DNA of 64,000 nt from Phaeosaccion multiseriatum (taxonomy: Eukaryota; Ochrophyta, other classes), in contig OZ218956.1 of assembly GCA_965112735.1 (NCBI GenBank), positions 1,178,001-1,242,000 of the forward strand. The letters are read 5' to 3'. The translations under genes and the position numbers were made by a program. The notes beneath the pieces are model-generated. The model was not told the DNA's origin. It was given only the letters and a program-made list of their open reading frames with translations, and made no database searches. Of this stretch, positions 55,037-64,000 are shown one piece after another. Every line of letters begins with the position of its first letter. Position 1 is the stretch's first letter.

Positions 55037-57384
55037 ATGGGAGGTCATAAATCCGAGCCTGCGGGCTGCAACGCGGTTGGAAGCTTCGGCTTCGCAGTGG
55101 GGTTGTTCGGCGGGACCGGCAGCAGCATCGTGATGAAGCTTCTCTTCAGCATGTCCGCGGAAAATAGGTGGGTTGTGCACGTCAATGTCGCTGCGTGTCA
55201 CGCACGTATAGTAGAGAGAAGGAGCCACTCCTGCATTTCTTCTTCAGGAATCCAAGACAGGAAATGGAGGGAAATGCTTGGCTCTGTGTTTGGTCGGTTC
55301 GTGTCGACGCTTTCTAAAACGTCCCCACTTTCATTGGAGACAGGGAGCACCAGCAGCAGCAGCGTAACCCCTCCTCTCTCCCCCCTTCTTCCTCCTGCGC
55401 CCGTCTTGCTCTTGTGACTCGGTTGTTGGCAGCACGGGGACGATGAGCGCATTCGAGAAGCCCCTGTTCCTCAGCTTCGTCATGTTTTTGGCAATGACCC
55501 TGGCGCTGCCCCTCTTCGTGCTGATGCAGCTCTTCAAGCGACCCGAGGAAAGGTGAGGGAGTAAGCGAGCCGACGAAGAGAAGCGAAAGTGACATTTCGC
55601 GCTGGCGCCTGAACAGCCAAGCCAGCAGGCAACAATGGCCCGACTCTATTATGAAGGGAGCCATCGACTTACCTTAGCTCACCTCCTCCTCCTCCTCCTC
55701 CTCCTCCTCCTCCTCCTCCTCCTCCTCCTCCTCCTCATCCTCCTCCTCCTCCTCCTCCTCCTCCTCCTCCTCCTCCTCCTCCTCCTCCTCCTCCTCCTCC
55801 TCCTCCTCCTCCTCCTCCTCCTCCTCCTCCTCCTCCTCCCCCTCCTCCTCCTCCTCCTCCTCCTCCTCCTCCTCCTTCTTCTTCTTCTTCTCCTTCTCCT
55901 TCCCCTTCTCCTTCTCCCTCTCCATGTACCGCCATCCCTCTCTCCCTCTCGCTCCACAGAGACTCCGTACCTTTCCGTGTGCTGCTGTGGCTCTTCATCC
56001 CATCCCTCTTTGACCTGCTGGGCTGCAACTTCGCACAGATCGGCTTAGTGTACACCACTGTGAGCTACTTCCAACTACTGCGCTGCTCCGTCATCATCGT
56101 CACGGCGTTCCTCAAGGCCTTTGTGCTGAAGCAACCTCTGTCTTCCTTCATGTGGTGGTAAGGGGCAGCAGCGATGCAAGTGGCTGTCTCACTTCTTTAA
56201 TGCCTTTGTTGCTCGTCCCTTCGCTGCCCCCCTCACATGTTCTTATTCAATCAAGCTGATGCGTACCTTCACTACCCCCTTCGATGTGTGCGTATTTGAT
56301 CCAAGGTTCCCCTCTCTCACGGCCCCCATGCGTACCCTGCCCTACCCATACTCCTCCCCCCTACTCTGCCCTGCCCTACCCTTCCCTCCCCTGCGCTACC
56401 CCCACCCCCACCCCCGCTCTCCTCTGCCCTGCCCTGCGCTGCCCTCCCCAGGGGTGTGCTAATCAACACCGCAGCCATGATCATGGTGGGCTCCACAAGC
56501 TTCCTCGCCCCTGAAGATGGCGGCGACGGCAAGGGAGGCGCGGATACGAGTAGCAACCCTGTGCTCGGTGTCACCTTCATCCTGCTCAGCTGTGTCGTGC
56601 AGGGCTCGCAGGTGAAGCAGAGCAGAGGCATATGGGCAGGGCAGAGCAGGGCAGAGCAGGGTGGAGGTGTATGGGTAGAGCAGGGCAGAGCAAGATTAAA
56701 GGAGAGCAAAGCGGAGCAAAGCAGCGGAGGGGTGGGGGACTCGGGGGGTGTGGATTGTTGGGGTCTTGTCTATCATGGCACGCCAGGGGGGGACCATCAT
56801 CTCGAATGGAGACACATACATGACATTATATACGCCGCATACATGTGCTCGGAAACCTTCAGCTTTTGCAACGCCCCTCTCTTAACACTCACCGTGTATT
56901 CTTCTCCCATGTTTTTCCGATCGACCTACCTACCTACCCACCTACCCCCCTACCTACCCACCCACCTACCTGCCTTCCTACCTACCTACCTACCTACCTA
57001 CCTACCTACCTACCTACCTACCTACCTCCTTCCTACCTACCTACGTACCTACCTACCTACCTACCTACCTATCTATCTATCTATCTACCTGCCTATCCAC
57101 CCACCTAACTACCTACCTACCTACCTACGACCCACCTCACTTATGAACCGCACCGACCCGCAGTACATCTTCGAGGAGAAGGTGATGGCAGTGGATGACG
57201 CGCCGCCCCTCGTGGTCATCGGCATGGAGGGCCTCTGGGGTACGGCCATCATGCTCCTTGTCTTCCCTGTGGCCTTCATGATCCCAGGAAGCGACAACGG
57301 CAGCTTGGAGAACTTCAGTGACACCATGATCATGATCCAGAACAGCGGCGCTATTCAGGTAGGTGTGTGGGTGTGTGTGGGTGT

Positions 57385-57441
<57 letters not shown>

Positions 57442-59649
57442 GGAGCACCGTTACATGCTCAGTCATTTTTTTAAGCCCTCCCTCCCGCCTTTCGAAGTAA
57501 AGTACTCCCTCCCACCGTTTCCTCTCCCTGCCAACTCACCGCCAACCGAACCCCCGTTTCGTTTACCCCTCCTTTCTTTAACGTCCTCCACCCTTTCACC
57601 CCCTCTTTCACCCCCTCCTCCCTTCTCTCCCCCCTCTCCCCAGACTTTGCTCGTCTTCTTCTTCTTAACGGTGACCACATACAACATCTGCTGCATCTAC
57701 GTCACCGCCTACCTATCCGCCATCTGGCACGCCATCCTAGACAACTTCCGGTAGGAGCCTCACAACTCAAGGGTGGTCCCTCCTCATCCCTCCGCAGCCT
57801 CCCTACTTTCGACCGACTTGAAGTTGCCGAAGCGGAATTGCTCGCTCGCTCACTCGCGCACTTAACACTCACGCACTCACTCACGCACTCACCTACCGAC
57901 TCACTCACTCACTCACTCACTCACTCACTCATTCACTCACTCACTCATTCACTCACTCACTCACTCACTCACTCACTCACTCACTCACTCACGCCCTCCT
58001 ACCCACTCACTCACTCACTCACCCACTCACTACCCACTCACTCACTCACTCACTCACTCACTCACTCAATCACGCACTCACGTACCCACTCACTCACTCA
58101 CCTACTCATTCACGCACTCACCTGCCCACTCACTCTCTCACTCTCTCACTCACTCACCTACCCACTCACTTATTCACGCGCTCACCTACCCACTCACTTA
58201 TTCACTCACTCACTCACTCACTCACCTACTCACCAAACTCCGTCCCTTCCTTCCCGCTCTCTCTTTCACAAGCGTGCTCACTCTTTCCATTGTGGATGTA
58301 TCCCACTCTTTAGTGTGGTGCTCACTCTTTCTATTGTGGATGTATCCCACTCTTTAGTGTGGTGCTCACTCTTTCTATTGTGGATGTATCCCACTCTTTA
58401 GTGTGGAGTATTGCCACGAGGTGTGCCTGCTTGCCGTCCCTCACCAAACGACCCGTCTCCCTCTGCCCTTCCCTCCCTCCCGTTCTGCCTCTCTCTGCTC
58501 TCTCCCCCCCCCCCCCGCCCCCCTTCCTCCTCTCTCCCTCCGTGCCCCCTACCCCCCTCTCTCCCCCCTTCCCTCTCCCTCCTCCCCTACCTTCCCCATG
58601 CAATATACAACATCGCGAACCCCACCAACCCCTGCAGCCCAGTAACGGTGTGGGGCACGGACCTCGTCATCTTCTACTTCATCACAGCAGGGGCCTATGG
58701 AGAGGCCTGGGGCAAGTACTCGTGGCTGCAGTTCTGCGGCATGTTGGTGCTCTTCCTGGGGACTGCCGTGTACAACGGGTCGTGTCGCCTCCCGTGGATC
58801 GATTACGACGCCCCTCAGTACCAGAACATCGGCACACCGGGCATGAAGGCACCCGAGCATGTGAGCAAAAGTTGTGCAAGAGTGTGTGTGTGGATGGGTG
58901 TGGGTGTGTGTGTGTGGGTGGGTGTGTGTGTGTGTGCCTGTGTGTGTTTGAAGCTTCATTTTTTTCGTTTCCACGAAAGTGGGGGTCGGGAAGGCACTTG
59001 ACAGGGACCTTGACAGGGACCTGTGGAAGGGGGGGAGAGGGGCAAGGGCTGCGCTGCGTACGGTCTGACTTGTTGCAGATGGCACCTGGCGGACGGATAT
59101 GACCAGGAGAGGTCAAACATCGTAGAAGTACGGAGCCAGCCGTCGGCTTACCTTGCAGCCTTTTCTGAGTGGGCCCCACCCGAATTTACCACCAGCCTTG
59201 TCCTGAACCCAATCTATCATTCTGTTCAGCTGACTTCCCCGTCTTCGCCATTCGCTTGAGCCTCCACACCCCCCTCGGTGTGACCGCTTCCTTCCTTCCC
59301 TCCTTCCTTCCTTCCTTCTTTCCTTCCGTCCTTGCTGCGTTTCCTCATCCCTTCTCTTCAATACTGCCTCCCTCCGTCCCTTCCTCCCTCCTCCCTCCCT
59401 CCCTCCCTCCCCTGTTTTCACACGAAAATAACAAAACAGATGAACACGGCGTCGTTGATGCACTCGCCTCTGCTACGCCGCCTCAGCGAGAACATGTCCA
59501 GCCCCGCTCAGCACGCACACAGACTCGAGGCAAGGGCGGAGGCGGAGGGGAGGGCCTTCATCCCACCACGGAAGCAAAGAACGGGCAGCGGCGCTACGGA
59601 GCGGTCGAAGCTCATGCAAGGAACCCCTTCCTCCGACTATGGAGTATGA
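55037..59649 (+). CDS. Drug/metabolite-superfamily transporter, SLC35F6-like
   Basis: Polytopic membrane protein of the DMT (EamA/nucleotide-sugar transporter-like) superfamily. Exons 55037-55167, 55433-55552, 55960-56157, 56452-56611, 57164-57358, 57644-57750, 58638-58860 and 59440-59649 are all in phase, giving 447 residues. About ten hydrophobic segments are visible, for example LFLSFVMFLAMTLALPLFVL, LLWLFIPSLFDLLGCNFAQI, LGVTFILLSCVVQGSQ, AIMLLVFPVAFMIPG, TLLVFFFLTVTTYNICCIYV and YSWLQFCGMLVLFLGTAVYN. The motif QYIFEEKVMAVDDAPPLVVI, followed by GMEGLWG, is characteristic of SLC35F6 and its relatives. Animal SLC35F6 is lysosomal or mitochondrial and its substrate is not settled, so none is proposed here. 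The C-terminal exon is cytosolic, basic and Ser-rich. Three introns are filled with pyrimidine-rich microsatellites. Confidence 0.88.
55681..55920 (+). repeat. (CTC)n microsatellite before a 3' splice site of the transporter gene
   Basis: About 240 bp of CTC, then CTT and CTTCTC, ending about 40 bp before the acceptor at 55959. Confidence 0.95.
56921..57130 (+). repeat. (CCTA)n microsatellite in a transporter intron
   Basis: About 200 bp of ACCT/CCTA units with ATCT variants, ending about 35 bp upstream of the exon at 57164. Confidence 0.95.
57840..58232 (+). repeat. (CACT)n microsatellite in a transporter intron
   Basis: About 390 bp of CACT units with CACG, CACC and CATT variants. Confidence 0.95.
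58274..58405 (+). repeat. 44-bp minisatellite, three copies
   Basis: Units begin at 58274, 58318 and 58362; each holds GTGCTCACTCTTTC and TTGTGGATGTATCCCACTCT. The copies are nearly identical; the first has one substitution. Confidence 0.95.
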
Positions 59650-61149
59650 GGTGGGAGGGTGTATGGAGTTTGAGGTTTAGAAATTGTTAGAAGCTTGTAG
59701 GGGGTACGTAGAGGCGTACTGTATGCCACTGAGGTGTGAGTATGCCACGGAGACACCTCCCTCCCTCCCTCAAGTATTTTCAGTGTGAGGTGTGAGGCGT
59801 GTGTGCGTGCGTGCGTGATGGTGCAAATGCCACTCCACTTGCACTTGATGTTACCTCAATGAGACGCAGTAGGCTTACAGGCTTACAGGCTCACAGGCGG
59901 GTCTTGTAGGCCTCCTACCTTCCACACGATTAGGTCAGTAAGCATCTTCCTCTCTGCCTATATGCCTCTACCTACTGCCAGTCGTGGTACTGGTACTCGG
60001 TAGGGGACCATAGTAGGAGCATTTCAGGGTTAGAGGGAGGGAGCGAGGAGGCAGAGCGAAGCACAATACAATGAACAAAAAATATACTACTGAAAAATAG
60101 AGTCTGAGTTCTGAGTTTGAGAATACAGGTTGGTTGGTTGGTGCTGCAACTCCCCACCACACTTGCCAAGCATCTGCGTCGGGCTTTGCGGGTGGATGGG
60201 TGGCAGGACTGCTTACTTCCCCTCTGGGCGGGCGGGGCTGTCGGTCCGCATTCACGCAGCCACCCCACCCACACACTCACACTCACACTCACACTCACAC
60301 ACGCACTTGGCACCCGCACCAGAGCTTATAAATGGCGTACAACATTTCTTGCAGCCCCTCCCCTCAACACGAAGTAAGCCAAACAAAAACAAACAGATTA
60401 ACAAAGACGCAAAACATCGGGGAAGGGGGCGAGGTGTAAATTGTGCATGAAGCAAGTGAGTGGGGGGGAAGAAGCGAAGGAAAGGCGTGCCTTCAAAAGC
60501 AAAGGGTTTTTGTCTCCAAAACCAGCACTTACGCCGCAACTGTATAAATTTTTCTGTGAAAATGCCTGGTTCTGATTTGACTTGATTCGACCCGATTCGA
60601 CCCGGATCGCCTTCGTGTGAGTCACATTGCTCCCTTTCGTCGCTCGTCAGGTGCCCCCTCCGTCTGTCGAAGCTTCATGTTGCTGTGGAACTGCACTGCT
60701 TGCCATACTCCCCCCGCTCACGCCCCTCGCGCTACTTGACGCCTCCCCTCCCTGCCCTTCTCCGCCCACCGCCGCTGACCCACTTTGGGGTAGCTCACAG
60801 TTGGCACATGCGCTGTGTGTGCATGTGTGATAGATTTGTTTGGGTGGATTTTGTTTGGGTTTGACATGCAATGGCGGGGACGAACGAGACAAAAAGAGAG
60901 AATGGAAGAGAGGAGAGGAGGGATGAGTTGAGGGGTGGGGTGGGGGTGGGGGACGGACCCTTTATGCCCCCAATACTGAAGGGCAACCTCCCTTGACACT
61001 CTGCCCACATACACTGTGCTTCACGCCTCCTTGCGCGAGCCCCTTCGCGTACATGCCTCCTTCCCTCGCGTAATATCTTAACTCGCTCGCTCCTTCCTCA
61101 CTCCCTGCCTCCCTCCCTCCCTTCCCTAACCCGCCCCACCTCCCCTCTC
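59650..61149. other. Convergent intergenic region, no gene seen
   Basis: 1.5 kb between the 3' ends of the transporter and the DHHC gene. It contains short repeats (GTGCGTGCG near 59800, ACACTC near 60273-60300) but no frame with recognisable or intron-consistent coding sequence on either strand. An additional 3' exon of the DHHC gene cannot be excluded. Confidence 0.5.
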
Positions 61150-63302
61150 TTACCAGCCGTCGGTTTCCGCGCAGCCGCCCAAGCCCGCATTACCACCCGC
61201 GCCTGCTCTTCCCGCCGCCCTCCTCGCCCTCCTCTCCCGCTCCCTCCGCTGCTCCCGCACAATGTAATCGTATGTTGTGAGCCCCTCTCTCATCAATACA
61301 ACATGGAAGCCCAACAGCTGCAACAAGAGCCCAACAAAGGGGAGGAGCAGCACAGCAAAGCAGTACACCAGCGCCACGTGACCCGTTGCACCCAGCGTGC
61401 TGCCACTATAGCTCACTGAGTTGGGTGGTGGTGGTGGTGGTGGTGGTGGTGGTGGTGGTGGTGGTGTGGAAGGAAGTAGGAAGTAGACAAAGCCACCACA
61501 CAAGAGGGTGGCAGGTAGGAGAAGCAGAGAGGAGCAGGGAAGGGAGGGACGGGAGGTGATCATAAGAGTAAAAATTAAAGTCGGCGGAGCAGGGGACGCA
61601 TCCGGCCAAACAGGCGGGGAGGAGAGGAAGAAGGGAGGTAAACATAGACTGGAGATCATAAACACACGAGAGAGAGCGCGAGCCGGAGACACATGTCATC
61701 ATCTGGTATCCGCCGAGCTCCTCTCCTTCACCGAAGGTTAAGGGGCCTCATCTAGTGCAAACCCCGGCGTGCCACACCCACGGTGGGTACTCCGTCACCA
61801 GCACCAGCACCAGCACCAGCACCAGCACCATCATCATCATCATCATCGTCACCACCACCACTATCATCACCATCACCACCACCAACTTCTTCCTGCCCTA
61901 CTCATACTACTCACATTCATCCTTATACTCCTCCCGATCCGAGTGGAAGACGACCACCCGCCACAAAGAGAGGCTGAGCTGTAGGGAGGTCATAAAGAAT
62001 GTGGAGAGGAGCAGCGCGAGGAAGTGTCTGTAGTTCTTCCTGCCCACGCAGTTATTGAGCCATCGGCAGTGGTGATCGAAGCTCTCCACGCACTTGTCGC
62101 AATAGCGGCAGTGGCGGCTGCCCTTGGTCACATAGAGCTGTTCTTGTTGGTTTGTGGTTGTTAGGTGAGCATGTTGGAGTGGTGGTTTCGAGGGGTGTGT
62201 GTGTGGGGGGGGGGTTGCTGAGTTCGTCAGTTGACTTTTTAAGACATGGAAGTGCAGGAGGTTACAGAGAGAGGAGAGAGCAAGTGCGAAAGCGAAGTAT
62301 ATGAAGCCCCCCTGGACACATGCGTAGGGCGGTGATTGCTCGTTGCCACACATCTCCATACTACTGAGACAGACGTGACCCCTCTCCGTCATTCCTCTCC
62401 AGGTCACGTGCGAATACATTCGTGCACAGGCTCAGGCTCATCACAACACCCCCCCCTTCACTCTCTATCTCTCTGCCAAACACTGGACCGACCTGACAGA
62501 GGAAGCAGAAGGTCTTGTCCGGGGAAGCAGAGTCGTGACCGACGGTCTGAGTTAACACGAAGAGGAGGACAGACGGTCAGGAGGGCAGGAGGGGAGAGTC
62601 GGTGGCAGCGCGCAAGAGGGAAGGCTGCAATCAACCGGGTGACAGAGATAGAGTCCCCCTCTCCGGATGACACTTCTCTTATCACCCCTGAAGAAAGCTT
62701 TTCGCGGCTTGACGGCCGTTTATAGGCCTTCCACTCACCCCGCTTCTGTGTAGCAGAACATTCGGATCCACGGGGTCTATCCTACACGCGATGTACCCAA
62801 ACACGAGCGAAAGCGCCGCCATTAGGCCATAGACTATGGCACAGGGGACGCCCACGGAGCTCGGCAGGCCCGGCAGGAGCACGCCGTAAAAGCCGCACAC
62901 GAGCAATATAAACAACGCCCACGTCACTATCTGCAGCGGCTCCAGAGGGGCCTGGAAGCTGAGGATGGGTGGAGGTTCACGGGGGGGAGGGGGGTGGGGA
63001 GTAGGACAACAAATGAATGCAATCACCCAATGAAGGACCAGTCAAGGGTTACGCTTTGCGAAGGGACAGGAGATCAGCCAAGGGGGGGGTCCTTCCTGCA
63101 TGCTTCACCACAGATAGAATGCCTTCCCTTGATTTGGAAATACGATACGGCTGCCGAGCGGCTGCAGATGAAAACCATCTGCCGGATGAGAAAGCATGGA
63201 GTGTAGTTGCTCTCCTTTTTGCTCTTCCTTCTCTCCCCCCTCGCCCCCCCGACACACATAGGTCCACGCACACATACACACCACTTACCCATTCTTCCTC
63301 AT
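61150..63302 (-). CDS. DHHC-type protein S-palmitoyltransferase
   Basis: DHHC enzymes attach palmitate to cysteines of membrane proteins through an acyl-enzyme on the DHHC cysteine. Exons 63302-63289, 62958-62739, 62546-62493, 62137-61915 and 61415-61150 are in phase, giving 258 residues. The first exon encodes only MRKNG and part of a Gly codon; its splice restores the family start [16 protein letters not shown]. Order: two membrane helices ([36 protein letters not shown]), the zinc-binding CRD ([39 protein letters not shown]) with the active DHHC at about 117-120, then two more helices ([36 protein letters not shown]) and a basic tail. NNCVG after DHHC and the short tail recall ZDHHC1/11. 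A GTAAGA donor overlaps the stop at 61150, so a further C-terminal exon is possible. Confidence 0.9.
61426..61465. repeat. (GGT)n microsatellite in a DHHC-gene intron
   Basis: About 39 bp of GGT, reading ACC in the sense direction, immediately upstream of the last exon's acceptor. Confidence 0.9.
61796..61882. repeat. CACCAG and CAT repeat cluster in a DHHC-gene intron
   Basis: CACCAG hexanucleotides followed by CAT/CACCAT triplets, just downstream of the exon ending at 61915 in the sense direction. Confidence 0.85.
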
Positions 63303-64000
63303 GCTGACTCACTCTCACGATCGGCCTGAAGTACTACGATGAATGCTGGGAGCCGAAGCCAAGGCCCCCTTCGCTGGAAGAATTACACCGAACCGTCTTG
63401 TTGCTCAGCAAATCGACCCGCAATGATGTCGACCCACAAAGAGGCCAGAGTGCCTCCTCTTCTTTCTGACGTCTATCGCCTGCCCATGCCCCTGTGCTGC
63501 AGTTGTCCCGTGGCCCTGTTGGCGCTATTTCCTTCCTCCAGCCTGTGAACTTGTTCCTGAGTCGACCCGATCGATCGATACGCTGCTTCCCTGCCCTCTC
63601 GCTGGCCCTTTTGAAGATCGACGTGAGAATGAGCTCTTGTTTCGAGTCCTCTCGCTCCGCAGCTGCAGCTGGTGATGCCAATTCGCTGAGCAATGCCTCT
63701 TACGTGACCGCCAAAAAAAAGGTTGGACGAGTACGCTGCGCAAAAGCAGGTGCAAGCAAGCTGGGGCGAGGAGAACAGACGTAACCCCGTTCAAGCCCCG
63801 ATGCTTTGTCCTCCAAACCACGTTGCAAGTACTGCACGCCAGCTTCGTCTCTCTCTCTCTCTCTCTGAATTGGAGACGTCACAGAAATTCGCTAATTTTA
63901 ATTCTTCCCGGAGAAGGAGAGCCCTGCCCGCTGCGCCAGCAGCAGCAGCCGCAGCAGTAGTAGCTGAAAGGATAGCCAACCCCTATGCTCGAACCCTTCG
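63303..64000. other. Upstream region of the DHHC gene, no confident gene
   Basis: About 700 bp. A 119-codon frame on the minus strand (63334-63693) and a 96-codon frame on the plus strand (63494-63784) overlap, and neither has recognisable domains. A diverged copy of the dispersed motif (GCAGCTGGTGATGCCA) lies at 63665-63680. The region may hold 5' exons of a neighbouring gene beyond the window. Confidence 0.4.

Noticed and set aside
55674-56058. Poly-Glu, poly-Arg and poly-Gly frames on the minus strand
   Set aside because: Antisense of the CTC repeat in an intron of the transporter gene.
57838-58401. HSLTHSLT-type repeat protein
   Set aside because: Translation of the CACT intron satellite; flanking exons of the transporter splice around it.
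63334-63784. Two overlapping short frames upstream of the DHHC gene
   Set aside because: They oppose each other, have no recognisable domain, and an in-frame stop precedes the DHHC start codon.

Overview
This is nuclear DNA from a eukaryote, almost certainly a photosynthetic stramenopile (ochrophyte alga). Most genes are split by short GT-AG introns with strong GTAAGT or GTGAGT donors and pyrimidine-rich acceptors. Two proteins start with a signal-peptide-like stretch followed by a phenylalanine motif (SAFAP-like at about 39690, GAF at about 47745), the hallmark of import into a complex red-lineage plastid. The abundance of GGGA/TCCC and GAG/CTC microsatellites recalls Nannochloropsis/Microchloropsis (Eustigmatophyceae), but that placement is from memory and unproven.

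Layout. 2-3091 (+): 3' part of an unrecognised gene with duplicated exon modules. 3207-7931 (-): 12-exon SPFH/Band 7 protein. 7932-9163: satellite-rich spacer. 9164-11915 (-): coiled-coil protein with a PH-like C-terminus. 12345-24640 (+): giant TOG-domain protein of the TOGARAM/crescerin family. 25051-30302 (-): dolichol kinase. 30592-32736 (-): membrane protein with a VPS13-type tail and a huge Asn/Asp tract. 33711-35249 (-): EF-hand/ankyrin-like protein. 35517-38215 (+): DPH2. 38445-39318 (-): small SWIB-domain protein. 39529-44210 (+): plastid-targeted beta-propeller protein. 45233-47863 (-): plastid-targeted carbonyl reductase. 47977-48640: palindromic MITE-like elements. 48780-53076 (-): GMP reductase. 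53205-54638 (-): ankyrin-SAM protein with an acidic tail. 55037-59649 (+): SLC35F6-like transporter. 61150-63302 (-): DHHC palmitoyltransferase.

The genes are unrelated housekeeping or cell-biology functions, as expected for a eukaryotic chromosome; they do not form a pathway. Five adjacent pairs are divergently arranged over 210-430 bp and probably share promoters. All exon junctions were worked out by hand from splice sites and phase. Ten of the multi-exon models stay in frame from start to stop, and gene 1 does so from the window edge to its stop.

The most striking unexplained signal is a short nucleotide motif, consensus GCAGTTGGTGATACAGC, found 14 times inside coding exons of four unrelated genes. 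It lies in or beside CAG/GCN repeats and is read in three different protein frames. It therefore behaves as a conserved DNA or RNA element, not as a peptide motif.
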